Assembly: GCA_900555615.1 (NCBI GenBank)
Contig: USMB01000035.1
Coordinates: 1-15,220, forward strand
Reading direction: 5' to 3'
DNA from: an uncultured Clostridium sp.
GTDB taxonomy: Bacteria > Bacillota > Clostridia > TANB77 > CAG-508
Length of the DNA: 15,220 bases
Shown here: positions 7,216 to 14,329 of the stretch, piece by piece
Layout: each line of letters starts with the position of its first letter
Numbering within the stretch: the stretch's first letter is position 1
Notes under the pieces: generated by a model
Told to the model about the DNA's origin: nothing
The model's input: the letters and a program-made list of their open reading frames with translations, nothing else
Database searches by the model: none
Made by a program: the position numbers and the translations under genes

Positions 7216-7602
7216 TTATTCTTTTTTCATTTTAGGCTTAGAAATTAAGGATGCAATATATCCAAAAAATACAGCAGCGGCAATACCTCCAGCAGAAGCT
7301 GTAACACCGCCAGTAAAAGCACCTATAATTCCAGTTTCCTTGACAGCTTTAATAGCACCTTTAGCAAGATTATAACCAAAGCCAGTTAAAGGAACTGTAG
7401 CACCTGCACCTGCAAAATCAACAAGATATTGGTAAACTCCAAGTCCACCTAATATTGCACCAGTTGTAACGAAAATAACTAAAATTCTTGCTGAAGTAAG
7501 TTTGGTTTTATCAATTAGAATTTGTCCTATAATACAAATTATACCACCAGTAACAAAACATTTTAATAGTCCAATCCAAGAAATACTTTGCAACCAATCC
7601 AT
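7216..7602 (-). CDS. spoVAE: stage V sporulation protein AE
   Basis: SpoVA proteins form the spore inner-membrane channel that takes up calcium dipicolinate during sporulation and releases it in germination. This 128-aa hydrophobic protein has the SpoVAC/SpoVAE fold, with segments FVTGGIICIIGQILID, an ILVIFVTTGAILGGLGVY helix, the glycine-rich AGAGATVPLTGFG motif (65-77), and a C-terminal alanine- and glycine-rich helix ending in KPKMKKE. The same GAG..P.TGF motif occurs in SpoVAC two genes upstream, showing common ancestry. It starts 11 bp after spoVAD behind a GGGGGTG site. It is the last gene of the leftward operon, presumably under a forespore sigma factor. Confidence 0.92.
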   Translation of the reverse strand: MDWLQSISWIGLLKCFVTGGIICIIGQILIDKTKLTSARILVIFVTTGAILGGLGVYQYLVDFAGAGATVPLTGFGYNLAKGAIKAVKETGIIGAFTGGVTASAGGIAAAVFFGYIASLISKPKMKKE

Positions 7603-7613
7603 GTAAACACCCC

Positions 7614-8615
7614 CTACATTTCTATACTTATTGCATGTGCAATACCAGGAATGCTTTCACCTTGTTGAGAAGATGTAGAATTCATGAGTGCACCTGTTGC
7701 AATTAGTAATAATCTTTTAATTTTTTTATCTTTTAACTGTTTGAAAAAATAACCAGAAAATACAGTAGCACAACATCCACAGCCACTTCCACCAGAATGG
7801 GTATCTTGTTTTTCTTTGTCAAACATTAAAACACCACAATCATTATAATTAGACTTGATATTATATCCTTTATCCATAGCAAGTTCTGTTAATATTTCTT
7901 TTCCTATATATCCCAAATCGCCAGTGATAATTGCATCATAATAAGATGGTGCACGTCCAGTGTCTTGAAAATGACAGATTAAGGTATCAAGTGCTGCAGG
8001 AGCCATAGCAGCTCCCATATTGTTAGCATCTTTAATTCCCATGTCAACAATTTTTCCAGAAGTTATATGTGTAATAAATGGTCCTTCACCAGTTTGAGAT
8101 AAAATTGCAGAACCAGCACCAGTAACTGTCCATTGAGATGTTGGTGGTCGTTGATTTCCTAGTTCAAGAGGAAATCTGAATTGTTTTTCTGCACTACAAA
8201 AATGACTAGAAGCGGCGCAGATGACGTGTTTGGCACATGCTTCTGTTAAAATGGCCCCAAGGCTAAGTCCTTCGACAAAAGTAGAACAAGCTCCGAAAAT
8301 TCCTATAAAAGGTATGTTTAACTCGCGTAAACCAAAACTAGATGAAATACATTGATTTAATAAATCTCCTGCAAAGCAATATTCTATATCATTAGAAGAT
8401 ATACCAGACTTTGCAATAGCCATATTTACAGTTTCTTTAATAATTTTACTTTCTGACTTTTCCCAAGTTTTTTCACCCCAGAATTCATCATCTAAACATT
8501 GATCAAAATATTTTGTAAGAGGACCATTTGCTTCTTTGGGTCCGACAATTGAAGCGACTTCTGTTATAACAGGGGGAGTATCAAATTTTATTGTTTGTTT
8601 TCCTAATTTTTGCAT
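7614..8615 (-). CDS. spoVAD: stage V sporulation protein AD
   Basis: SpoVAD is the soluble, thiolase-fold SpoVA component; in Bacillus it binds dipicolinic acid on the outer face of the spore inner membrane. This 333-aa protein has the family's N-terminus (GKQTIKFDTPPVI), the thiolase-like GIFGACSTFVEGL (Cys110), ASSHFCSAEKQFRFPLELG (about 135-153), and PTSQWTVTGAGSAIL. Later come ITGDLGYIG and a cysteine-rich HSGGSGCGCC segment (273-282). Length matches the family (about 335). It lies between spoVAC (18-bp gap) and spoVAE (11-bp gap), the minimal conserved spoVA core. AAAGGA precedes the start. Confidence 0.96.
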   Translation of the reverse strand: MQKLGKQTIKFDTPPVITEVASIVGPKEANGPLTKYFDQCLDDEFWGEKTWEKSESKIIKETVNMAIAKSGISSNDIEYCFAGDLLNQCISSSFGLRELNIPFIGIFGACSTFVEGLSLGAILTEACAKHVICAASSHFCSAEKQFRFPLELGNQRPPTSQWTVTGAGSAILSQTGEGPFITHITSGKIVDMGIKDANNMGAAMAPAALDTLICHFQDTGRAPSYYDAIITGDLGYIGKEILTELAMDKGYNIKSNYNDCGVLMFDKEKQDTHSGGSGCGCCATVFSGYFFKQLKDKKIKRLLLIATGALMNSTSSQQGESIPGIAHAISIEM

Positions 8616-8633
8616 AATAAAATCCTTTCTATA

Positions 8634-9098
8634 TTAAACTAAAGTAATAGCTTGAGTATTAAAAATTAAATACACAAGTCCAATAATTATGGAAGCAGAA
8701 ATACCAAATACAAGAACAGGCCCTGCAACAGTGAACATTTTTCCTCCAACTCCCATTACATAACCTTCTGATTTGTATTCCATAGCAGGTGAAACAATAG
8801 AATTTGCAAAACCTGTAATAGGAATTAAAGAACCTGCACCAGCAAATTTTCCAATCTTATTAAAAATATTAAGACCAGTAAAAAAAGCACTAATTGCAAT
8901 TAAAATGATTGAAACGACAGTTCCGGAAAGTTCTTGTGAAAGACCTTTATATTTGCATATATCCATAATAATTTGTCCGATTGAACAGATTAAACCACCA
9001 ACCCAGAATGCATTAAAACAATTTTTTAAAATAGGCGAATTTGGCGATTTTTGATCTACATAATTTTGATAATCTTTTTTTGAATCTAATGTTTTCAT
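8634..9098 (-). CDS. spoVAC: stage V sporulation protein AC
   Basis: SpoVAC is an integral membrane component of the spore dipicolinate channel and has been described as mechanosensitive in Bacillus. This 154-aa protein has a polar N-terminus (about 25 residues) followed by four or so membrane segments. Characteristic stretches are FWVGGLICSIGQIIMDICK, the shared AGAGSLIPITGFANSIVSPAMEYKSEG-type motif from residue 87, and GVGGKMFTVAGPVLVFGI. It is first in the leftward operon with a strong AAGGAGGT site. Genes spoVAA, AB, AEa and AF are absent beside it, as is usual for clostridia. I could not pick out a convincing sigma-G or sigma-F promoter upstream. Confidence 0.95.
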   Translation of the reverse strand: MKTLDSKKDYQNYVDQKSPNSPILKNCFNAFWVGGLICSIGQIIMDICKYKGLSQELSGTVVSIILIAISAFFTGLNIFNKIGKFAGAGSLIPITGFANSIVSPAMEYKSEGYVMGVGGKMFTVAGPVLVFGISASIIIGLVYLIFNTQAITLV

Positions 9099-9139
9099 AA
9101 TACCTCCTTCATATTGTTGATATTTTGTCCCAAAATAAG

Positions 9140-9161
9140 AAAAATATTACAAAAATATTAC
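9140..9161. repeat. 11-bp tandem repeat upstream of spoVAC
   Basis: AAAAATATTAC occurs twice in tandem (9140-9150, 9151-9161), followed by a partial third copy ending GATTAC. The period is one helical turn. It lies between the divergent spoVAC and pseudopilin genes and could be a bent or protein-binding element; it may also be chance in AT-rich DNA. Confidence 0.35.
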
Positions 9162-9195
9162 AATTAGATTACATTTGATAAAACTATTGACTTTT

Positions 9196-9225
9196 TTGAC
9201 AAAAATAATAAAATATTGATATAAA
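9196..9225 (+). promoter_or_regulatory. probable promoter of the pseudopilin gene
   Basis: TTGACA (9196-9201) and TATAAA (9220-9225) are separated by 18 bp, about 50 bp upstream of the small pilin gene. A second TTGACT at 9187 has no matching -10. Confidence 0.55.
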
Positions 9226-9275
9226 TAGTAATTAGTGAAAAAGTAAAAATCTAGAGAGAAAGGAAAAGAAAAAAT

Positions 9276-9443
9276 ATGAAAAATCAAAAAGGAATAACAG
9301 TATTATCTTTAGTAGTAGCTATAGTTGTTTTATCAGCATTAATAGGAGTATCATTAGCAATGTTGTTTGGAGGAACAGGAAAAATATCTAATGCAGCACA
9401 AAATGTTACAGTAACAAATACAACAAATAGTGTAAACAAATAA
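9276..9443 (+). CDS. small type IV pilin-like protein (pseudopilin), 55 aa
   Basis: A 55-codon gene encodes a short basic leader (MKNQKG), then ITVLSLVVAIVVLSALIGVSLAMLFG, a single hydrophobic helix, then a polar tail rich in Thr and Asn. This is the class III signal sequence of type IV pilins: cleavage would fall after Gly6, leaving Ile as residue +1. The usual Glu at +5 is replaced by Ser, as in the clostridial GITLIALVVTI-type pseudopilins. The tail of only about 23 residues is far shorter than a globular pilin head. AGAAAGGA precedes the ATG, and there is a promoter upstream. The next two genes encode a prepilin-peptidase-like protein and a PilT-like ATPase, supporting the call. Confidence 0.8.
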   Translation: MKNQKGITVLSLVVAIVVLSALIGVSLAMLFGGTGKISNAAQNVTVTNTTNSVNK

Positions 9444-9449
9444 TAAAAC

Positions 9450-9483
9450 AACAGGCATATACATTTGATTGTATATGCCTGTT
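9450..9483 (+). terminator. strong hairpin after the pseudopilin gene
   Basis: A perfect 14-bp stem (9450-9463 with 9470-9483, loop TTTGAT) stands between the pseudopilin stop and the next gene. No T-run follows on the + strand (TATAGTATTAG), so full termination is unlikely. It probably works as a partial terminator or 3' stabiliser that raises pseudopilin expression above the downstream genes. Confidence 0.65.
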
Positions 9484-9508
9484 ATAGTATTAGAAGAAAG
9501 GTGAAGAG

Positions 9509-10258
9509 ATGAATATATTATTTTATATTATATTATTTTTTCTTGGAGCATTTTGTGGTAATTTTTACAAATTAGCAATTTATAGGATTCCAAGAGATAT
9601 GGATGTTTTCAAAAAACATTATTTTGGAGACATTAATGAAAAAAATAAAAAAACTCAAATTATATCAACGATATTATATTCTTTGCTAGGAGGAATATCA
9701 TTTGTAATAATAGCTTTTACATTTAAACTAAATATTTATAGTTTAAACTTAAATTCAATTATGTTATATATATTGACAATTATGTATATATCAGCATTAA
9801 TAATAATTGCTGGAATCGATAAAAGCAATATAAAAATAGAGAAAAAGTTGTTAGAATTTGAAGTTATTGTATCAATGATATATATGATATATATGATATA
9901 TATGTGTTCAATAAACACAAATCTAATATATAAATATTTAATATATGTAGCAATATATTTTCTAGCAATTGTTACAGACACAATATTACTTAGAAAATTC
10001 GCTAAAGACAGTTATACAATGGATATGCTAATATTGTTAAGTATAATATTGATGTTTTTAGATGTAAGAATTTTATTCTACACAATATGGGCATCAATTT
10101 TAGCAATTGTAATAGACTTAATCATATTAAAAATGAGACAAAAGAAAACAGGAAATAAAAAAATAAAGTTGAATGAAATTCCAATTGGCTTTTTTATATG
10201 TACTAGTAATATAGCAATTATATATGCCACTACAATTATAACAACTTTACAAGCCTAA
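9509..10258 (+). CDS. degenerate prepilin peptidase (A24)-like membrane protein
   Basis: A 249-aa, highly hydrophobic protein. The N-terminus FFLGAFCGNFYKLAIYRIPRD (11-30) matches the start of A24 prepilin peptidases. IAGIDKSNIKIEKK (100-113) resembles the first catalytic-Asp region (Asp104), normally D..x..IP. In place of the GxGD motif stands YTMD (169-172), which keeps the second Asp but neither glycine. NEIPIGFFICTSNIAI (222-237) resembles the conserved IPFGPFLALG. The zinc-binding CPxC pairs of the cytoplasmic N-terminal domain are missing. A9-bp in-frame tandem repeat encodes MIYMIYMIYM (123-132). It lies between a pseudopilin and a PilT-like ATPase gene. It may be an active but divergent peptidase or a catalytically altered relative. 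Confidence 0.65.
   Translation: MNILFYIILFFLGAFCGNFYKLAIYRIPRDMDVFKKHYFGDINEKNKKTQIISTILYSLLGGISFVIIAFTFKLNIYSLNLNSIMLYILTIMYISALIIIAGIDKSNIKIEKKLLEFEVIVSMIYMIYMIYMCSINTNLIYKYLIYVAIYFLAIVTDTILLRKFAKDSYTMDMLILLSIILMFLDVRILFYTIWASILAIVIDLIILKMRQKKTGNKKIKLNEIPIGFFICTSNIAIIYATTIITTLQA
9875..9904 (+). repeat. in-frame 9-bp tandem repeat
   Basis: ATGATATAT is repeated three times plus ATG, encoding Met-Ile-Tyr units inside a membrane segment. Because the unit is three codons, copy-number change would lengthen the helix without shifting the frame. Confidence 0.8.
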
Positions 10259-10281
10259 AACCTGTGTGAAAGGAGTTAAAA

Positions 10282-11313
10282 ATGTTTAACATTAATCAAA
10301 TATTAGAACAAGCAGTAGAAAAAGAAGCATCAGATGTTCATTTAATTTTAGAATCAAAACCTATGTGCAGAGTAGGAAATGTCCTTGTCAAAATGGAAGG
10401 TGCGCCAGTATTAAAAGAAAAAGATATGTATGAAATATATAATTACATGATAAATGGAAACAATATTAAAGATAAAGTATTCCAAAATACCAAAAAGTTA
10501 GATATGATTTATAATTATAATGGAAATAATTTTGGAGTAAACATTTCTAGCTCAAATCAAATTCCTACATATACAATAAAAATATTAAATAATGAATTTT
10601 CAACATATGAACAATTGAATTTACCAGACATTTTAAGAAAAATGACATATAATAAACAGGGAATAATTTTAGTAACAGGACAACGTAACTCAGGAAAAAC
10701 AACTACTGTGAATGCATTAGTAAGGCATATAAATGAAACACAAAATAAAAAGATCTTAATGCTAGAAAATTGTATAGAATATAATCATAAATCAAGAAAC
10801 TCTATAATTATTCAGAAAGAAATAGAAAATGACTATGAAACTTATTATGATGGAATAAAAAATGCGATAAAAGAAGACTGCGATGTTTTAGTTGTTGAAG
10901 AAATATGTGATAGAAAAACAATGGAAGCTATTTTTGAAGTAGCTGAAGCTGGAATATTGGTTATAGGAAGTATGAATACTTTAACACCATCAAAAACACT
11001 TGAAAAAATAAAAAGTTTTTATAGTGAAAAAGAACAATCACAGGTAGAATATTCAATAAAAAATTTAATAAAAGTAATAGATTCACAAAGAATAATAGAA
11101 GGAAAAAAGGATGAAAAAGAATTAGTTTCTGAGGTTCTAGTTTTAGGAAGAAAACAAGAGAATATTAGCTTAATTGAATCTGTTGCTAAATTATATATTG
11201 AAAATAAAATAACTTTAAAACAAGCTAAAGCACAACTTGAAAAGAGTGAAATTGATGAATTTAACAATAAGATTATGAAAATGAGGATATTTCAAAAGAA
11301 GGTAAATGTATGA
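10282..11313 (+). CDS. divergent PilT-like pilus ATPase
   Basis: A 343-aa secretion ATPase of the PilT/VirB11 superfamily, which powers pilus retraction. The N-terminus (INQILEQAVEKEASDVHLI) matches PilT's EASDLHL region. Walker A is GQRNSGKTTT (133-142, Lys139). The Asp box is LENCIEYNH (161-169) instead of EDPIEYVH. Walker B is CDVLVVEEICD (200-210), with the Glu pair retained. The His box reads GSMNTLTPSKT (229-239), so the usual His of TLHT is Asn. The C-terminus is helical and charged. AAAGGAG precedes the ATG, 23 bp after the peptidase-like gene. The last codons overlap the ROK kinase gene by 4 bp. Family membership is clear; whether it retracts a pilus is uncertain, since two conserved boxes are altered. 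Confidence 0.85.
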   Translation: MFNINQILEQAVEKEASDVHLILESKPMCRVGNVLVKMEGAPVLKEKDMYEIYNYMINGNNIKDKVFQNTKKLDMIYNYNGNNFGVNISSSNQIPTYTIKILNNEFSTYEQLNLPDILRKMTYNKQGIILVTGQRNSGKTTTVNALVRHINETQNKKILMLENCIEYNHKSRNSIIIQKEIENDYETYYDGIKNAIKEDCDVLVVEEICDRKTMEAIFEVAEAGILVIGSMNTLTPSKTLEKIKSFYSEKEQSQVEYSIKNLIKVIDSQRIIEGKKDEKELVSEVLVLGRKQENISLIESVAKLYIENKITLKQAKAQLEKSEIDEFNNKIMKMRIFQKKVNV

Positions 11314-12209
11314 AAATAGGAATTGATATTGGCGGAAGTCATATTGGGATAGGTGTAGTGGATGAAAATGGCAGAATAATTGACAAAGTAGAAACATTTA
11401 TAAAAGATAAGAGTGATATAGAAGAAAAAATAGAAAAATATTTAGTAGAAAACGTTACTAAAATGTTACAAAAATATAGTATTAATCAGATAGGAATTGC
11501 GGTTCCTGGAACTGTTTCAGATACTAAAATTATAAAAGCAGTTAATCTTGGAATAGAAGATTATGATTTAGGAAAAATTTTAGAAGAAAAGTTAAAAAAC
11601 AAAGGCTATACTGTAAAAGTAAAATTAAAAAATGATGGAAAATGTGCAGGTCTTGCAGAGCAAAAATATGGAGAACTACAAGGGTATGATAATAGTGTGT
11701 TTTTATGTATAGGTACAGGTGTAGGAAGTGCTGTTATATTTAATGGAAAATTATTAGAACCTAAAGGTGTTCCAGGATTTGAATTTAGTCATACAATAAT
11801 TCAAAAAAATGGATTAGAATGCAATTGTGGGAAAAGAGGATGTTTTGAAGTATATGCGAGTCTAAAAAGATTTAAAGAAAGAGTAAAAAAAGAATTCAAT
11901 TTGGAATCTTTAGATGGAGAATGTATTAGAGATTTTATACGCAAAAATCCGGAAAATGTTACATTAAAATATATGATAAATAATTATATAGAAGATTTGA
12001 GTATAGGCATTTCTAATATTATTAATATATTTGAACCAGAAGCAATATGTATAGGTGGAAGTTTTGCAGAATATGAAGATATTTTGTATTATCCATTAAA
12101 AAATGCTTTGTTAAATGGAAATTTGCTATTCAATAAGAAATGTGATATAATAATGAAACTTGCAAAACACAAAAATGATGCAGGAATAATTGGAGCAACA
12201 CTTATATAA
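11310..12209 (+). CDS. ROK family sugar kinase, glucokinase-like
   Basis: A 299-aa ROK kinase that would phosphorylate a hexose such as glucose with ATP in the cytoplasm. The ATP phosphate motif is GIDIGGSHIGIGVVDENG (4-21). The catalytic Asp is in LKNDGKCAGLAE (Asp109). GTGVGSAVIFNGKLL (135-149) precedes the zinc site, formed by His161 (GFEFSH) and the CxCGxxGCxE motif C171-x-C173-G-x-x-G-C178-F-E180, with Glu158 as sugar ligand. An IGGSF-type segment lies near residue 248. Length is normal (about 290-320). The start ATGA overlaps the stop of the PilT-like gene, implying translational coupling. mtaB follows 14 bp later. Glucokinase is the likeliest activity, but ROK enzymes also use N-acetylated sugars, fructose and allose. 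Confidence 0.85.
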   Translation: MKIGIDIGGSHIGIGVVDENGRIIDKVETFIKDKSDIEEKIEKYLVENVTKMLQKYSINQIGIAVPGTVSDTKIIKAVNLGIEDYDLGKILEEKLKNKGYTVKVKLKNDGKCAGLAEQKYGELQGYDNSVFLCIGTGVGSAVIFNGKLLEPKGVPGFEFSHTIIQKNGLECNCGKRGCFEVYASLKRFKERVKKEFNLESLDGECIRDFIRKNPENVTLKYMINNYIEDLSIGISNIINIFEPEAICIGGSFAEYEDILYYPLKNALLNGNLLFNKKCDIIMKLAKHKNDAGIIGATLI

Positions 12210-12223
12210 AGAAGAGGTAGTAA

Positions 12224-13528
12224 ATGAAAAAAGTAAGTTTTTATACATTAGGATGCAAAGTTAATCAATATGAAACAAATGCAATGGCACAAAAATTTAA
12301 AGAAGCTGGATATGAAATAGTAGAAGTAAATGATGATGTTTCTGATATTTGTGTAATTAACACATGTACAGTAACAAATATGTCTGATAGAAAATCAAGG
12401 CAGATATTAAGAAAAGTAAAAGAAAAAAATCAAGATGCAATAATTGCAGCTGTTGGATGCTATGCACAAGTAGCAAAAGATGATTTGCAAAAAATGCCTG
12501 AAATAGATATTGTATTAGGAAATGAAGAAAAAGCTAATATTGTGAAATATGTAGAAGAGTTTATTTCAAATAGAAATAATAAAATAGTAGAGATTGAAGA
12601 TATAGCTTCCAAAAAAGAATTTGAAGATATGGGGCAAATTATCTATACAGAAAAAACAAGAGCGGTTATTAAAGTTCAAGATGGTTGTAACCAATTTTGC
12701 TCTTATTGCATAATTCCATATGCAAGAGGAAGAGTAAGAAGTAGAAAAATGGATAGTATCATCCAGGAGATTACACAAATTGCTCAAAAAGGTATAAAAG
12801 AAGTTGTAATTACGGGAATTCATGTAGCTTCATATGGAAGAGACTTTGGAAATGAAAATGGATTAATAGAATTACTAGAAAAAATAAATGAAATTGACGG
12901 AATACATAGAATAAGGCTTGGTTCTCTAGAGCCTAAAATTATAACAGAAGAATTTATGCAAAGATTAATCAAACTAGAAAAGATGTGCCATCATTTTCAT
13001 TTATCTTTACAAAGCGGATGTGATGAGACGTTAAAAAGAATGAATAGAAAGTATAATACAGCGGAGATAAAAGAAATTGTTGAAAGATTGAGAAGATATT
13101 ATAATGATGTTATTTTAACAACAGATATTATTGTAGGATTTCCAGGTGAAACTGAAGAAGAGTTTGAAAAGACATATCAATTTTTGAAAGAAATCAAATT
13201 ATATAAAATGCATGTATTTCAATATTCTCCTCGAAAAGGAACCAGAGCAGCAGTTATGCCAAATCAAGTTGATGGAAATGTAAAAGAGAAAAGAAGTAGA
13301 AAATTGATTGAATTATCTAATGAAAATCAAAAACGATACAATGAAATGCTTGTAGGAAAAGAAGTTGAGGTTTTGTTTGAAGATCAGGCAGTTGAAGAAG
13401 ACAAAAAATATTTTAAAGGACATACTCAAAATTATATTTTTGTTAAATATGAGACTGATGAAAATTTGGAAAACACATTGAAATCAGTAAAAATAAAAAG
13501 TGCAGATGTGGAACATGTTAATGCATAA
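12224..13528 (+). CDS. mtaB: tRNA t6A37 methylthiotransferase MtaB
   Basis: MtaB is a radical-SAM enzyme that adds a methylthio group to N6-threonylcarbamoyladenosine at position 37 of ANN-decoding tRNAs. The protein (434 aa) has the N-terminal UPF0004 domain with cluster cysteines in TLGCKVNQYE (Cys11), INTCTVTN (Cys48) and VGCYAQ (Cys79). The radical-SAM motif is CNQFCSYC (155, 159, 162), followed by IIPYARGRVRSR. Later segments are ITGIHVASYG, LSLQSGCDETLKRMNRKY and TDIIVGFPGETEEEF, with a C-terminal TRAM-like region from about 365. TLGCKVNQYE distinguishes MtaB from MiaB and RimO. Start behind AAGAGGT, 14 bp after the ROK gene. Nearby tRNAs with ANN partners include the CAU-anticodon tRNA at 14226. 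Confidence 0.95.
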   Translation: MKKVSFYTLGCKVNQYETNAMAQKFKEAGYEIVEVNDDVSDICVINTCTVTNMSDRKSRQILRKVKEKNQDAIIAAVGCYAQVAKDDLQKMPEIDIVLGNEEKANIVKYVEEFISNRNNKIVEIEDIASKKEFEDMGQIIYTEKTRAVIKVQDGCNQFCSYCIIPYARGRVRSRKMDSIIQEITQIAQKGIKEVVITGIHVASYGRDFGNENGLIELLEKINEIDGIHRIRLGSLEPKIITEEFMQRLIKLEKMCHHFHLSLQSGCDETLKRMNRKYNTAEIKEIVERLRRYYNDVILTTDIIVGFPGETEEEFEKTYQFLKEIKLYKMHVFQYSPRKGTRAAVMPNQVDGNVKEKRSRKLIELSNENQKRYNEMLVGKEVEVLFEDQAVEEDKKYFKGHTQNYIFVKYETDENLENTLKSVKIKSADVEHVNA

Positions 13529-13578
13529 GCTGTAATACTTTTGTAACATAAATTTAATATAAATGTAAATAAAAAAAC

Positions 13579-13607
13579 TTGATAAATTTTGTAATTTATT
13601 ATATAAG
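13579..13607 (+). promoter_or_regulatory. probable promoter of the 129-aa protein gene
   Basis: TTGATA (13579-13584) and TATAAG (13602-13607) are 17 bp apart, about 40 bp upstream of the start codon. An overlapping TATAAT at 13608 lacks a properly spaced -35. Confidence 0.5.
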
Positions 13608-13648
13608 TATAATGAAAGCGAATATAAAAATACAAAGGAGGAACAGTT

Positions 13649-14038
13649 ATGGCAAATATAGAAGATATAGAAGGAGTACCAGGAGTATTTGGCGGAGTAA
13701 AAGTAGATACACCAACAAATGATGCAACTACAATTGGAGGAATAGGAACAGAGAATATAGAGAATAAAGCAACAGTTGATGGTGTGTTTGGAGGAGTTCA
13801 ATATAATGAACAACCAAATACAATAGCTAATGTTGAAACAAACTTACCAGCAAAACAAGGAGTTTGGGATAAAGTAAAATCTGTGTTATTTTATGATTTT
13901 AATTTTAAACTTACACCATATCAACAAAAAATTGAAGATGAATTAAATGATTTTATTTTCGACAAATTGTCTTGGTCTAATTTCAAAAACTTTTTATTTA
14001 AAAATGCTTCTTTTGGAAAAAATAAAGATGAAGAGTAG
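13649..14038 (+). CDS. unrecognised small soluble protein with two internal duplications
   Basis: I cannot assign a family. The first 70 residues are polar and glycine-, asparagine- and threonine-rich, probably disordered, and contain GVFGGV twice (12-17 and 45-50). The C-terminal half holds a second duplication: WDKVKSVLF (73-81) and WSNFKNFLF (109-117), each ending in a short aromatic stretch. They flank LTPYQQKIEDELNDF, a predicted amphipathic helix. It has no signal peptide or membrane helix. AAAGGAGG lies 7 nt before the ATG, and a promoter and a hairpin terminator frame it as a single-gene unit. I recall similar LTPYQQKIEDE-type small proteins in clostridial genomes, without known function. 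Confidence 0.8.
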   Translation: MANIEDIEGVPGVFGGVKVDTPTNDATTIGGIGTENIENKATVDGVFGGVQYNEQPNTIANVETNLPAKQGVWDKVKSVLFYDFNFKLTPYQQKIEDELNDFIFDKLSWSNFKNFLFKNASFGKNKDEE

Positions 14039-14055
14039 AAATTTTATTTGTTAAA

Positions 14056-14104
14056 AAAGGATAAAACATTCAAATTAGTAAAATAATATGAATGTTTTGC
14101 CTTT
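14056..14104 (+). terminator. probable terminator after the 129-aa protein gene
   Basis: A 10-bp stem (14063-14072 with 14089-14098) extends through a small internal mismatch to AAAGG/CCTTT (14056-14060 with 14100-14104), around a 16-nt AT-rich loop. The trailing T-run lies within the 3' arm and not after it, so efficiency is uncertain. Confidence 0.5.
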
Positions 14105-14170
14105 GAAAAGCTGATGTTTAACATACTTTCAGAACTTTTTTGAAAAACATAAAATTTTTTTGAAAAACTA

Positions 14171-14199
14171 TTGACAATTAAAATTAAATGAAGTATACT
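14171..14199 (+). promoter_or_regulatory. promoter of the tRNA pair
   Basis: TTGACA (14171-14176) and TATACT (14194-14199) with a 17-bp spacer lie about 20 bp before the first tRNA. This strong promoter would transcribe both tRNAs and the intron as one precursor. Confidence 0.85.
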
Positions 14200-14225
14200 A
14201 TATCTTGCGTTAAGCAATGGAATAT

Positions 14226-14302
14226 GCTCCCATAGCTCAGTTGGTCAGAGCAACCGGCTCATAACCGGTGGGTCCTAGGTTCAAGTCCTAGTGGGAGCAC
14301 CA
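14226..14302 (+). tRNA. tRNA with CAU anticodon, elongator Met or Ile2
   Basis: A complete 77-nt cloverleaf: acceptor GCTCCCA/TGGGAGC, D-arm GCTC/GAGC, anticodon stem ACCGG/CCGGT with loop CTCATAA, T-arm CTAGG/CCTAG with TTCAAGT, discriminator A, and encoded CCA. The first pair is G-C, so it is not an initiator tRNA. CAU could be elongator methionine or the isoleucine tRNA whose C34 becomes lysidine. The anticodon-arm pattern GGCTCATAACC occurs in both, so I leave the identity open. Confidence 0.93.
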
Positions 14303-14329
14303 TTTTTATTACAGCAATGTAATAAATTT

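Noticed and set aside
8773..9054. 93-codon rightward frame opposite spoVAC
   Set aside because: It is antisense to a firmly identified sporulation gene, with no supporting signals.
9099..9240. Sigma-G or sigma-F promoter for the spoVA operon
   Set aside because: I looked for -35/-10 elements of the forespore type upstream of spoVAC and found no convincing pair in this AT-rich stretch.
13484..13813. 109-codon leftward frame over the mtaB end and the 129-aa gene
   Set aside because: It is antisense to two genes with good ribosome-binding sites, and its residues (Cys-, Tyr- and Ile-rich) look like reverse-strand artefact.
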